Positions 1 through 8,235 of a DNA stretch of 52,927 nucleotides are shown here, in pieces. The notes below the pieces were generated by a model. The model made no database searches, was not told the DNA's origin, and saw only the letters and a program-made list of their open reading frames with translations. Location: contig UQOS01000005.1 in assembly GCA_900542735.1 (NCBI GenBank), forward strand, positions 1-52,927, given 5' to 3'. This DNA is from an uncultured Mycoplasmatota bacterium. Its GTDB lineage: Bacteria > Bacillota_I > Bacilli_A > RF39 > UBA660. How positions within the stretch are numbered: position 1 is the first letter of the stretch; every line of letters starts with the position of its first letter. The position numbers were made by a program, and so were the translations under genes.

Positions 1-78
1 ATTAATATACTTAGTAACCTATTTTTTATTACATTTCAATTATATAATAATTACCATTTGTAAACAAGTAGTAATTTC

Positions 79-108
79 AAAAAAAAAGAAGGAACAAGTG
101 TCCTTCTT
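79..108 (-). terminator. Intrinsic terminator of the small membrane protein gene
   Basis: An 8-bp stem (86-93 with 101-108) has an A-run at 79-87 on the plus strand, which is a T-run on the minus strand. It lies just downstream of the minus-strand gene ending at 128. Confidence 0.8.
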
Positions 109-127
109 CGTAATTATTTATCTAGTT

Positions 128-280
128 TTATGCAACAATAGCTAAGTAAAGAGCTGTTCCAATTACGAACATAGCTACAGTAGCTACAGCACTTACCATA
201 GTAATATTATACATCATTGCAAAACCTTTATCGTCTAATGCATTCTTTTCTTCTGTTTTTACTACTTCTTTTTCTTCCAT
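128..280 (-). CDS. 50-aa single-span membrane protein
   Basis: A short reading frame begins MEEKEVVKTEEKNALDDKG and ends in one hydrophobic helix (about residues 27-49, rich in Val, Ala and Ile). A GGAGG ribosome site lies about 9 nt before the ATG at 280, and a terminator follows the stop, so it is a self-contained gene. The N-terminus is charged and probably cytoplasmic. No family is recognised; the function is unknown. Confidence 0.7.
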   Translation of the reverse strand: MEEKEVVKTEEKNALDDKGFAMMYNITMVSAVATVAMFVIGTALYLAIVA

Positions 281-381
281 ATTCTTATCCTCCGAACTTT
301 ATCATAATTTTATTATACTGATCTTTTTATATTTTGTACAGTTTTTAAGAAAAAAATTCATATATTTTACATTTTTAGATA

Positions 382-1019
382 TTATCTTCTACCACCTGGA
401 TTATTTGGTACGTTCATTTCTCTAGTATTTCCTACACTAGTAGTAATAGAAGATACTGTAAATGTTTCATAAGTTTCATTATCTATCTTTATGGTATAAG
501 TATTTGATAAAGATAACTTATTAGTAGAAACTATAATTGATGCAAAAGATTTTGTAGGAGTATAAGAAATAATTTCTTCATTATTTTCATCTGATATCAA
601 TATTTTAGTTCCTTTTTGGTAAGTAGTTTTAAGATTAATCGTTACATTATATTGCGTAGAATTAGAACTAATTTTCTGTAACATACCATTTGAACCTGCT
701 GCTATTAAAGTTCCACCATTTACTACTAACTCACCATCATAATCTATAGCACCATCACCATTACTAGTTGGTCCATCTACAGTGATTACACCACTATAAA
801 TATAACCACCACCATTAATATCTATGCCATCTCCACTAGCATTTACATAAATATTACCATTATATATAGTTAAAGTATTCGTAGTATTTTCATTATAATT
901 ATTGGCACCAGGTCTATTCATACTAGAAGAGTCACTACCACCAGCTACATTAATACCATCATCACTTGATACTACACTAATATCTCCATTATATATCGTT
1001 ATTTTAGTTTTATCAATAC
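382..1019 (-). pseudogene. Remnant of a Cthe_2159-like carbohydrate-binding beta-helix protein
   Basis: The frame carries repeats of the type TIYNGxIxVxxxxDGI(D/N)xxGG followed by GxxxVxGPTxxGDGAIDYDGE. This is the pattern of secreted Cthe_2159-type proteins, which form calcium-binding beta-helices and bind acidic polysaccharides. Only the C-terminal part is present. An in-frame stop lies just upstream of codon AGT near 1019, and there is no signal peptide or convincing start; the first Met (921) lies inside a repeat. The frame abuts the stop of a Sir2 remnant, which suggests that a deletion joined two damaged genes. Residual expression from the internal Met cannot be excluded. Confidence 0.6.
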
Positions 1020-1354
1020 TTTAAAATATTTTGAATAAAAGTAGCACAGTCTTCTTTCATAGTAATTACATTCGTATTATTTTCTAGTTCATAAGCTACA
1101 TTAGTATATCTATCATTTACTCTTATTAAAGTAACATTTTTATATTCGTAAGCTAGTCTTTCAAAAGGAAATCTTATGATACCTGGTGTATTAAAACCTA
1201 CTCCTAATTCTATTAATACTAATTTCTTATCAATATTACTATTTATAAAGTTTTCATAAGTATTATGTAATTGATGCCAGTTACTATCTTCTACAAAGGA
1301 ATCATCTTTTCTGATATTAATTTCCATTTTTATTTCCTCCATTTCATTTTTCAA
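1013..1354 (-). pseudogene. C-terminal remnant of a Sir2-type NAD-dependent deacylase
   Basis: Residues from about 10 onward (MEINIRKDDSFVED, then LIELGVGFNTPGIIRFPFE) match my knowledge of the C-terminal half of bacterial Sir2-family proteins. There, ELGVGxNTPxxIRxPF belongs to the NAD-binding fold after the zinc ribbon. The N-terminal half is missing: the NAD motif GAGxS, the catalytic His and the zinc Cys pairs. A GGAGG lies 8 nt before the ATG at 1328, so a stub could be translated, but it should lack activity. Confidence 0.6.
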
Positions 1355-1401
1355 AGATTTAAGTGCTCTTTCTTTGACATTATCATTATAGAAAAAGAAA
1401 A

Positions 1402-1440
1402 AAGAAAAAGTAAGTATGCACTTTTATGTTAGATACTTAC
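1402..1440 (-). terminator. Terminator after the XRE-membrane regulator
   Basis: GTAAGTAT (1410-1417) pairs with ATACTTAC (1433-1440). On the minus strand the stem is followed by a T-rich run. It lies downstream of the gene ending at 1504. Confidence 0.6.
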
Positions 1441-1503
1441 CTTTTGGTATAAGTTTAATTAAATTAAGACTTTTTATTAGATAAAATTTTTATCTTTTCG
1501 ATA

Positions 1504-2085
1504 TTACTTTTCTTCTTCTGAAACATTACATGAGCCATTATGATCTTTGAAATAGTCTTCAATGTGAGCTACTATTTGATTTGCATCTTCATAGTGTTCT
1601 AAATCTACATGATTCATAATCCAAGCATCTCCTCCAGCATAAATAATCTGATAGTTTTTATTATATTCTACTTCATATAAATATTCTTCATTATCTAGGC
1701 TACAATTAACAGAGATTTTACCAGTAACTGTATTATCTTCGTGATGGTTTCCAACACTAAAGAAAATAATTAATGCTATGATAATACCAATAAAAACTAA
1801 TATAAAAATACCAAGTGCTTTTAATATTTTTATGATAATTCCTGCTAGTTTTTCCGTATTACTTACCTTTTCTATCAAAATATTACTGATATCATTATTC
1901 GTTAATTCATCTAAACTGATATTAAATAGTTTAGATAATTTCTTAGCTTGATTAATATCTGGCGTTGTTTCTTCTAGTTCCCACTTTGAAATAGTTTGTC
2001 TAGTTACCCCTACCTTTTCTGCTAATTCTTCCTGTGATAAATTATTTTTCTTTCTTAAACTAACTATTTTTTCTCCTAAATTCAT
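1504..2085 (-). CDS. XRE-family regulator with C-terminal membrane anchor
   Basis: 193 aa. Residues 1-65 form a helix-turn-helix of the XRE/Cro type (LSQEELAEKVGVTRQTISKWE). A membrane helix follows at about 88-112 (AGIIIKILKALGIFILVFIGIIIALIIF, split here for length limits into one span), then an extracytoplasmic domain of about 80 residues with two Cys that could form a disulfide. This layout, a cytoplasmic DNA-binding head with an external sensor, is common in Bacillota. A purine-rich ribosome site (AAGGAAGGGAG) precedes the ATG. The regulated target is unknown; the next gene upstream (2190-2636) is on the same strand. Confidence 0.8.
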   Translation of the reverse strand: MNLGEKIVSLRKKNNLSQEELAEKVGVTRQTISKWELEETTPDINQAKKLSKLFNISLDELTNNDISNILIEKVSNTEKLAGIIIKILKALGIFILVFIGIIIALIIFFSVGNHHEDNTVTGKISVNCSLDNEEYLYEVEYNKNYQIIYAGGDAWIMNHVDLEHYEDANQIVAHIEDYFKDHNGSCNVSEEEK

Positions 2086-2189
2086 ATATTTTCTCCCTTC
2101 CTAAAGAAATATAGCATTTTAGGTATTTATATTCTACCAATTTTAGATTGAAGTTACGCAATTTTTCTTAACATTTATATTATTTCTAA

Positions 2190-2636
2190 TTAAATCGTAA
2201 ATTCAGCCACTACATAGAAACTATCAAAAGTATTATTTTCTTTTTCTATTTTAATTTCTTTTATAATTCTATAAGTTCCCTTTTTTAATTTTTTATACCC
2301 ATCTTCCCAATTTACTTCTAATTCTACTGTTTTATTTGGTTCTAAAAAAAATAACGGTAAAGTAAAATACATTTCTCCATCTAGTTTGTACCACTTTTTA
2401 TTATGTTTTATTTCTATTTCATATGAATTACCATACTGAATCTCTGTGTTACTATTATTTTTTAAAATTAAAGTTGCACTGCTAGTTGTAAGTGTATTTT
2501 CTTTAATTGATAATGACACATCGTTTTCTGTAGTTTTAATATCTGATATAGTGTGATTATTATTTTTTAATACACAATAAATGATTATTCCTAAAATAAT
2601 ACCTGCTAGTAAAATAATTTTTATAGATTTTTTCAT
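2190..2636 (-). CDS. Membrane-anchored immunoglobulin-like domain protein
   Basis: 148 aa. An N-terminal membrane helix (residues 5-23) is followed by an external beta-rich domain. The pattern TLILKNNSNTEIQYGNSYEIE, KWYKL and LKKGTYRIIKEI resembles the bacterial Ig-like domain (Big_14-type) found in many small Bacillota exported proteins. No lipobox Cys is positioned for lipidation. AGGAGG lies 9 nt before the ATG. Role unknown, probably cell-envelope. Confidence 0.6.
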   Translation of the reverse strand: MKKSIKIILLAGIILGIIIYCVLKNNNHTISDIKTTENDVSLSIKENTLTTSSATLILKNNSNTEIQYGNSYEIEIKHNKKWYKLDGEMYFTLPLFFLEPNKTVELEVNWEDGYKKLKKGTYRIIKEIKIEKENNTFDSFYVVAEFTI

Positions 2637-2733
2637 AATTCATTTCCTCCTCAGACTACTTTCTTTACTATCATTATACCAAATATTTAAGAAATACTAG
2701 TTTTTTTCTAATAACACTTATTTGGTTTCTTCA

Positions 2734-2755
2734 TATAATAAACTAGTGAAGGAGG
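2734..2755 (+). promoter_or_regulatory. Promoter -10 and ribosome site of the ABC importer operon
   Basis: TATAAT (2734-2739) lies 20 nt before the ATG at 2760, and GGAGG (2751-2755) is the ribosome site. The -35 match is poor. There is no room for a riboswitch such as a TPP element, so the substrate is not revealed by regulation. Confidence 0.5.
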
Positions 2756-2759
2756 ATAT

Positions 2760-3755
2760 ATGAAAAAGATAATTTATTCAATTATTTGTATTTTGATTAT
2801 TGGTATGATTTTTCTTTTATTTATGCTTGATTTAAATAAAGGAGATAATAAGAAAGATAATCTAGAAAAAATTAGAGTTGCTGAGGTTGCACACACTGTT
2901 TTCTATGCACCACAATATGCCGCAATTAGTCAAGGATTCTTTGAAGAAGAAGGACTTGATGTTGAACTTATTTTAACACCTGGTGCTGATAAAGTTACTG
3001 CTGCTGTTTTATCAGGTGATGCTCAAATTGGTTTTTCTGGAAGTGAAGCTTGTATTTATGTATACAATGCTGGTGAAAAAGATTATTTAAAAACTTTTGC
3101 ACAACTTACTCAAAAAGATGGTTCCTTTTTAGTATCTAGACAAAAGTATGATAATTTTACATTAGATGATTTAAAAGGAAAAAGTGTGATTGGTGGTCGT
3201 CAAGGTGGTATGCCTGAAATGACTTTTGAATGGGCACTTAGACAAAATAATATAGATCCTGTCAATGATTTAAATATCGATACTAGTATTGCGTTTGCTG
3301 CTATGAGTGGTGCTTTTATCGGTGGTCAAGGAGATTTTGTTACTTTATTTGAACCTAATGCTTTACAAATTGAAAAACAAGGATTAGGTTATGTAGTTGC
3401 ATCTATTGGAGAATTAGGTGGTGTTGTTCCTTATACTTCTTATAGTGCTCGTAGTAGTTATTTAGAAAAAAATCCTGAAATTATAGAAAAATTCACGAGA
3501 GCTATTCAAAAAGGACTTGATTATGTACATAATAGTAGTGATGAAGAAGTGGCTAATGCTATTTTATCATTTTTCCCAGATACATCTTTAAATGATCTAG
3601 CTGGCGTAATTGAAAGATATCGTAGTATTGATGCTTGGCCTACTACTACTAAATTTAGTAGTGAATCTTTCTACCACTTACAAGAAATTATGCAAGCTGC
3701 TAATGAACTTAATAGTGCTGTTAAATACGAAGATTTGATTTATACTAAGGATTAA
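2760..3755 (+). CDS. ABC importer substrate-binding protein, NMT1/SsuA type
   Basis: 331 aa. An N-terminal membrane anchor (residues 4-24) is followed by a periplasmic-binding-protein fold of the NMT1/THI5/SsuA family (IRVAEVAHTVFYAPQYAA, EGLDVEL, VTAAVLSGDAQIGF, GGRQGGMPEM). Members bind sulfonates, taurine, nitrate or thiamine precursors, and the sequence alone does not choose among these. There is no lipobox Cys after the anchor. It is the first gene of the importer operon; the ATPase starts 3 nt after its stop. With the ATPase interrupted, this protein may be made without a working transporter. Confidence 0.85.
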   Translation: MKKIIYSIICILIIGMIFLLFMLDLNKGDNKKDNLEKIRVAEVAHTVFYAPQYAAISQGFFEEEGLDVELILTPGADKVTAAVLSGDAQIGFSGSEACIYVYNAGEKDYLKTFAQLTQKDGSFLVSRQKYDNFTLDDLKGKSVIGGRQGGMPEMTFEWALRQNNIDPVNDLNIDTSIAFAAMSGAFIGGQGDFVTLFEPNALQIEKQGLGYVVASIGELGGVVPYTSYSARSSYLEKNPEIIEKFTRAIQKGLDYVHNSSDEEVANAILSFFPDTSLNDLAGVIERYRSIDAWPTTTKFSSESFYHLQEIMQAANELNSAVKYEDLIYTKD

Positions 3756-3758
3756 AAT

Positions 3759-4178
3759 ATGCCAATTTTAAGTATTAAAAACTTAAAAAAGATTTACCAT
3801 GATATTGATGGAGAAGTTTGTGCGATTGGAGATATTAATCTAGATATCTATGATAAAGAACTTGTTTCTATCGTTGGACCATCTGGTTGTGGAAAAACTA
3901 GTTTACTTTCTATCCTATCTAATTTAGAAAATAAATCAAATGGTACTATCTCTTTTGATAAGGAGAATATTAAGCTTGGTTATATGCTACAAAAAGATGC
4001 CTTGTTTCCATGGAAAACCATTCTAGATAACTGTTTAATTGGATTAAAATTAAATCATACTTTAAATGATGATACAAAAAATCATGTAATTGAATTATTA
4101 AACACCTATGGTCTAGGAGAATTTATTCATAAATATCCTGATAGTCTATCTGGAGGAATGAAACAAAGGGTTCTTTGA
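3759..4178 (+). pseudogene. ABC ATPase, 5' segment (interrupted by element 1)
   Basis: Codons 1-138 of an SsuB/TauB-type ATPase. Visible are Walker A (GPSGCGKTS, about residues 40-48), the Q-loop (MLQKDALFPW) and the signature LSGGMKQR. After the Val codon (GTT, 4170-4172) the frame leaves the family and stops at TGA 4176-4178, inside element 1. The frame continues with ALIRTLATDPD at 8141 and with SALDYV at 44244. Joined, the pieces give 248 codons, the normal family length. The truncated product lacks Walker B and the H-loop and cannot hydrolyse ATP. Confidence 0.9.
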
Positions 4179-4194
4179 ATATAGTATAGACACT
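4170..4194 (+). repeat. Left attachment junction of element 1
   Basis: The GT core is at 4170-4171. The element half-site at 4172-4194 is the inverted partner of 8115-8137, with 20 of 23 positions matching and the nine core-proximal bases (TCTTTGAAT against ATTCAAAGA) perfect. The host half lies to the left, in the codons for GGMKQR. Confidence 0.8.
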
Positions 4195-4217
4195 AATTAT
4201 CATTAGTTGTTTTTTTT
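4192..4217 (+). terminator. Terminator just inside the left end of element 1
   Basis: ACTAAT (4192-4197) pairs with ATTAGT (4202-4207) around a 4-nt loop, followed by eight T at 4210-4217. It would stop transcription entering from the host importer operon. Confidence 0.55.
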
Positions 4218-4236
4218 ATTAGAAAATGCAAAGATT

Positions 4237-4320
4237 CAAAGTAAATACTATAGAAATTACTTTAGGAGAAAGAGTTAAGTTAAATGCAACCCTTTTTATC
4301 AAGGGGTGGGATTTACTTTG
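4237..4320 (+). other. Stem-loop leader in element 1
   Basis: CAAAGTAAAT (4237-4246) is perfectly complementary to ATTTACTTTG (4311-4320). Inside, CCCTT (4290-4294) pairs with AAGGG (4301-4305). The closed 84-nt structure sits 95 nt before the 231-aa gene and could be an attenuator or a protein-binding leader. No known riboswitch is recognised. Confidence 0.45.
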
Positions 4321-4414
4321 GAAATTTAGAAATTTAAAAAATATGTCATAAATTTTATGTAGCTTATTGACTACATTTAGTTTCTATCGTATACTTAACT
4401 TGAGGTGAAAATAC

Positions 4415-5110
4415 ATGGGAAGAAATATGTGTTGTGGCATAGCTACAAAAATAAGAGTTAGTGCTAAGACTAACTTATCTGAAAAAAAGGAGGAAATTTT
4501 AAAAAGAATTGGAAGTGTGTTTGATTTAAAATACTACGATATAGTTGATAGTGACAGTGATAGTTATATGTGTTTATATTTAAAAGAAGATCTATTTAAT
4601 CAAGAATTTAAAGATTTATTTAAAGAATTAATAGAGATTTCACCTTTTAGATTTACACTATATGATTGTATTGAATTTGATACTGAAGAAAAAGTATTTG
4701 ATGGAAAAGCTGTCAAGAAACAACTTATTGATTATTTTAATAATAGTTTTGCTTTAAGTTTAAGAAAAGAATATGATAAAAATTTTAATAGGGATTTAAT
4801 GAAATGGGAAACCGATAAAAATAATTATAGATACTATATAGATGGTTTTAGATATTCTAATGAAGATATAGGGTTAGATTGGGAAAATTATTTTTTCTGT
4901 ACTGATATGTGTGATCATACTTTATTTGATGATAGTATAAATAGTGATGATCGTATTAACATAGGATTTAACTTTATACCACTTTATTTTGATATAGATA
5001 AAACAGATAGTGAAGATATTTCTTTTACATTAAGACTTTTAAATCATTTTTTGAGAGCTTCTTTAAAAAGTAATTTAAAAAATACATTAATATTTGGATT
5101 AACTGATTAG
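4415..5110 (+). CDS. 231-aa protein of unknown function, element 1 cargo
   Basis: Acidic and soluble, rich in Asp and aromatic residues, with no signal peptide or membrane span. AGGTG lies 7 nt before the ATG. The stop is 10 nt before an XRE regulator on the same strand, so the two are probably co-transcribed. This gene-then-small-HTH layout resembles type II toxin-antitoxin or abortive-defence pairs. The family is not recognised, so that reading is inference only. Confidence 0.75.
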   Translation: MGRNMCCGIATKIRVSAKTNLSEKKEEILKRIGSVFDLKYYDIVDSDSDSYMCLYLKEDLFNQEFKDLFKELIEISPFRFTLYDCIEFDTEEKVFDGKAVKKQLIDYFNNSFALSLRKEYDKNFNRDLMKWETDKNNYRYYIDGFRYSNEDIGLDWENYFFCTDMCDHTLFDDSINSDDRINIGFNFIPLYFDIDKTDSEDISFTLRLLNHFLRASLKSNLKNTLIFGLTD

Positions 5111-5120
5111 AAGGTATATT

Positions 5121-5360
5121 GTGGAAAGAATAAATGATGATATCGAAACTATAGAATTAGAATATAATTTGATATGTGATTTCATAAAACTAAGAAATGA
5201 ACTTGGTTTAACACAAAAACAAATGGCTGATGAAGCACATGTAGTAAGAGAAATGATATCTGTTATCGAAAATAGAACGAAACACCCTCAAATTAATACA
5301 CTTATTAAAATATTAAAACCATTTGGTTATACTTTATCTATTACTAAAATTGATAAATAA
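5121..5360 (+). CDS. Small XRE-family regulator (antitoxin-like)
   Basis: 79 aa, almost entirely one XRE helix-turn-helix (LRNELGLTQKQMADEAHVVREMISVIE at about 25-51, quoted as a landmark only in part: LTQKQMADEA). The start is GTG with a weak AAGG site. It resembles HigA/HipB-sized DNA-binding proteins. It follows the 231-aa gene by 10 nt and probably represses the shared promoter upstream of 4415. Confidence 0.75.
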   Translation: MERINDDIETIELEYNLICDFIKLRNELGLTQKQMADEAHVVREMISVIENRTKHPQINTLIKILKPFGYTLSITKIDK

Positions 5361-5418
5361 TTGTATATTAGTTTTAATTTAGATTACTTTTAATATATTT
5401 AAATTAGAGGTGTTTCAT

Positions 5419-5562
5419 TTGAAATATAATGTAATTGAAATATATGATAAGAGTTTAAATGACGATAAAATTAGGAAAATAATTAATAAAAAAATATATA
5501 ATATTATAGAAAAATTAGAGTTTAGCTATCCTTATAAAAAGGGTGGTAATCATATTGAATGA
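5419..5562 (+). CDS. 47-aa protein coupled to the serine recombinase
   Basis: TTG start with GAGGTG 6 nt upstream. The frame begins MKYNVIEIYDKSLNDDKIRK and its stop (TGA 5560-5562) overlaps the recombinase start. Short genes of this size often precede serine recombinases in clostridial elements; a role as a directionality or accessory factor is inference. Confidence 0.55.
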   Translation: MKYNVIEIYDKSLNDDKIRKIINKKIYNIIEKLEFSYPYKKGGNHIE

Positions 5563-7153
5563 TTTTAATACAAGTTTAAGAGTTGGGATTTACTTAAGAC
5601 TATCAAATGAAGATAGAGATAAAATTAGTAAAGAAGAAGTTAGCGAATCTATTAAAAACCAAAGAAATATGTTATTAGATTATATCGAGAAAAATTCTGA
5701 GTTTATGTTAATAGATGAATATTGTGATGAGGATTTGTCTGGTGCTGGTACTTATAGGCCTGAATTTGAAAGATTAATTAGAGATTGTGAGAACGGAAAA
5801 TTAGATGTAGTTTTATGTAAAAGTCAATCAAGGTTTTCTAGAGATATGGAAATTGTTGAGAAGTATATTAATAATAAATTTAAAGAATGGAATATTAGAT
5901 TTATCGGTTTATCAGATAATGCAGATACCGAAGTTTTAGGAAATAAAAAATCAAGACAAATAAATGGACTTGTTAATGAATGGTATTTGGAAGATGTTTC
6001 TAATAATATTAGGAGTGCTTTTTATTCAAAAATGAAACAAGGAGAATTTATTTCTCCATTTGCACCATTCGGTTATGAAATATCTCCATATGACAACAAT
6101 AAGTTAATTGTTGACACTGTTGCTAGTATTATTGTTAAAGAAATATACGATTTATATTTAAAAGGTATGGGATTTACAGGAATAGCTCATTATTTAAATG
6201 ATAAAAATATTCCTTGTCCATCTCTTTATAAATATAAAAAAGGTATTAAATTAAATATAATTAGTAATAGACCTAGAGAAGAAATTAAATGGAATACTAA
6301 TGCGATTAAAACAATATTAAAAAATGAATTATATTTAGGGCATTTAATTCAAGGAAAAAGAACTACTGTTAGTTATAAAAATCATAAAGTAATTAATAAA
6401 CCTGAAGATGAATGGATTCGTAGAGAAAATATGCACGAGGCTATAATTGATGAAGAAACATTTGCAAAAGTTCAACTTGCTTTAAAAGAAAGGACAAAGC
6501 CTATGAAATCAACAGGAATTGTCCATAACTTCTCTGGCAAAGTTTTTTGTAAAGAATGTGGTCGCTATATGAGAAAGAAAAATTCTTCTAAACATGAATA
6601 TCTTGTATGTTCTAATAACAGAGATGGTTACAATGATTGTATAAATAAGTCATCTATTAGATATGATGCTTTAGAGGAATTAGTTTTAAGTCATATTAAT
6701 AAAAAAGTTAAAAAGTTTTATGATTTAAATATTCTAGAAACTGAATCAGCTAAAAAAGAAAATAATAAGTTCACTAAAAAAATCAATTTATTAACAAAAC
6801 AAAAAGAGAATATAGTTAATCAAATGACAAAGACTAAAAATTATTTAAAAAATCTTTATGAAGATAAAGTTAATGGAATAATTAATGCAGAACAATTTAA
6901 AGAATTAATTACTAATTATAATAATGATGATGAAAAGTTAAAAGGCCAACTAAAATCTATTGATAATGAGATTAACTATTATACACTAAAAGAATCTTCA
7001 AAAAAAAATACAAAAGAATTATTTAATAAATACCACCAATTAGAAAAATTAAACAGAGTTATAGTAGGTGAATTTGTAGATAAAATATATATTGGTAAAA
7101 TTAATGATGAAACAAATACAAGAGATATTGAAATTAAATGGAATTTTGAATAA
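5555..7153 (+). CDS. Large serine recombinase of element 1
   Basis: 532 aa from a TTG start at 5555; GGGTGG lies 8 nt upstream and the start overlaps the preceding stop. An in-frame GTG at 5543 is an alternative. The N-terminal resolvase domain (about 1-145) has the catalytic Ser in YLRLSNED (Ser17) and the basic motif SQSRFSRD. A recombinase domain follows with FAPFGYE, then a zinc ribbon (CKECG, later CSNNRDGYNDC) and a long coiled coil (about 390-490), which in this family controls synapsis. It inserts the element by recombination at a 2-bp core, here GT. The coding strand matches the host operon. Confidence 0.95.
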   Translation: MNDFNTSLRVGIYLRLSNEDRDKISKEEVSESIKNQRNMLLDYIEKNSEFMLIDEYCDEDLSGAGTYRPEFERLIRDCENGKLDVVLCKSQSRFSRDMEIVEKYINNKFKEWNIRFIGLSDNADTEVLGNKKSRQINGLVNEWYLEDVSNNIRSAFYSKMKQGEFISPFAPFGYEISPYDNNKLIVDTVASIIVKEIYDLYLKGMGFTGIAHYLNDKNIPCPSLYKYKKGIKLNIISNRPREEIKWNTNAIKTILKNELYLGHLIQGKRTTVSYKNHKVINKPEDEWIRRENMHEAIIDEETFAKVQLALKERTKPMKSTGIVHNFSGKVFCKECGRYMRKKNSSKHEYLVCSNNRDGYNDCINKSSIRYDALEELVLSHINKKVKKFYDLNILETESAKKENNKFTKKINLLTKQKENIVNQMTKTKNYLKNLYEDKVNGIINAEQFKELITNYNNDDEKLKGQLKSIDNEINYYTLKESSKKNTKELFNKYHQLEKLNRVIVGEFVDKIYIGKINDETNTRDIEIKWNFE

Positions 7154-7198
7154 TCTCTACTATATAACCAAATCTTGAATGAAAGAATGTGATAAGTA

Positions 7199-8053
7199 AT
7201 GAATCAAGAAAAACTAGAAACAATCGTAGAATTATTTGAAGGTAAAGAAATTAGAAGTATTTGGGATAGTGAAAAGGAAGATTATTACTTTAGTGTTGTT
7301 GATGTTATAAATGCTTTAGCAAACCCAAAAGATGCTAGAAAATACTGGTCAGTATTGAAATCAAGACTAAAAAAAGAAGGCAGCGAAGTGACTACAAATT
7401 GTAGTCAGTTGAAAATGTTAGCACCTGATGGAAAAATGAGATTAAGAGATGCCATGAAAACAAATGACATTTTAAGACTTATTGAATCAATTCCTAGTCC
7501 TAAAGCAGAGCCATTTAAAATGTGGCTAGCAAATTTAGGTAGTGAAAGAATTGATGAAGTATTTGATCCTGAAATAGCAATTAAAAGAGCAATTAATTAT
7601 TATCGCAAAAGAGGATATTCTGATAAATGGATTGAAACTAGATTAAAAGGAATACTAGATAGAAATAAACTTACTGATATATGGAAAGAAGGAGGTATTA
7701 CTGAAAATTATGAATATGGAATACTTACTAATGAAATATATAAAGAATGGTCTGGTATGAAAGCCAATGAGTATAAAGCATATAAAGAAATTAGAAAAGA
7801 ATCTTTAAGGGATAATATGTCTGATATAGAAGTTGCTCTTACTGATTTAGGAGAAATTGCTACTCGTGAACTTGCTAAAGAACACAAGCCTTATGGATTA
7901 GAACAAAATAAAAAAATTGCTAAAATGGGTGGACATGCTGCTAAAGTTGCTAGAGATGATATTGAAAAAAATTTAGGTAAATCAGTAATTAGTAGTAGTA
8001 ATGCACTTAACTACCAGTATATAGATGAAAATAAGCAAATAGAAAAAAAATAA
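7199..8053 (+). CDS. Bro-N / DinD-like phage antirepressor protein
   Basis: 284 aa. The Bro-N domain spans about 12-105 (IRSIWDSEKEDYYFSVVDVI, YWSVLKSRL, RLRDAMKTNDILRLIESI). A long C-terminal region contains FDPEIAIKRAINYYRKRGYS and HAAKVARDDIE, as in DNA-damage-inducible protein D relatives. Such proteins act as antirepressors or as damage-response factors of uncertain mechanism. It is the last gene before the right end, 62 nt before the half-site. A role in derepressing the XRE regulator is a reasonable inference. Confidence 0.8.
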   Translation: MNQEKLETIVELFEGKEIRSIWDSEKEDYYFSVVDVINALANPKDARKYWSVLKSRLKKEGSEVTTNCSQLKMLAPDGKMRLRDAMKTNDILRLIESIPSPKAEPFKMWLANLGSERIDEVFDPEIAIKRAINYYRKRGYSDKWIETRLKGILDRNKLTDIWKEGGITENYEYGILTNEIYKEWSGMKANEYKAYKEIRKESLRDNMSDIEVALTDLGEIATRELAKEHKPYGLEQNKKIAKMGGHAAKVARDDIEKNLGKSVISSSNALNYQYIDENKQIEKK

Positions 8054-8114
8054 CTCTGTTAAAAATAAAGTTAAACTAAAGAAAAATTGTAAATTAATAT
8101 AAAAAGAAGAAAAA

Positions 8115-8140
8115 AGTGTCTTCACTACATTCAAAGAGTT
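8115..8140 (+). repeat. Right attachment junction of element 1
   Basis: The element half-site at 8115-8137 is the inverted partner of 4172-4194, with the GT core at 8138-8139. To its right the ABC ATPase frame resumes. Confidence 0.8.
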
Positions 8141-8197
8141 GCTTTAATTAGGACACTTGCTACTGACCCTGACATATTGCTTTTGGATGAACCATTT
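8138..8197 (+). pseudogene. ABC ATPase, middle segment (19 codons)
   Basis: From the core the codons read (V)ALIRTLATDPDILLLDEPF, the stretch from the signature motif to Walker B (ILLLDEP). It is stranded between element 1 and the prophage, with no start of its own, and is continued by SALDYV at 44244. The residue order is exactly that of an intact SsuB-type ATPase. Confidence 0.9.
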
Positions 8198-8217
8198 GCA
8201 AAATATTGTTAGTACTA
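8187..8217 (+). repeat. attL of the prophage
   Basis: ATGAACCATTT (8187-8197) is shared with attR (44233-44243). The phage half-arm ATATTGTTAGTACTA (8203-8217) is the inverted partner of TAGCACTAACAATAT at attR, with 14 of 15 positions matching. The centre of symmetry is the TT at 8195-8196. Confidence 0.85.
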
Positions 8218-8235
8218 AACTAAGGAGCTAACAAT

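Larger units (their letters stand above)
4170..8139 (+). mobile_element. Element 1: 3.97-kb serine-recombinase genomic island
   Basis: The edges are set by the break in the ABC ATPase frame and by a GT dinucleotide shared at 4170-4171 and 8138-8139. Joining the inner ends gives a 48-bp near-palindrome centred on GT (20 of 23 arm positions match). This is the symmetry expected of an attP for a large serine recombinase. Contents in order: terminator, stem-loop leader, 231-aa unknown, XRE regulator, 47-aa protein, recombinase, Bro-N/DinD-like protein. No relaxase or conjugation gene is present, so transfer would need help or phage-like packaging. Confidence 0.85.
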
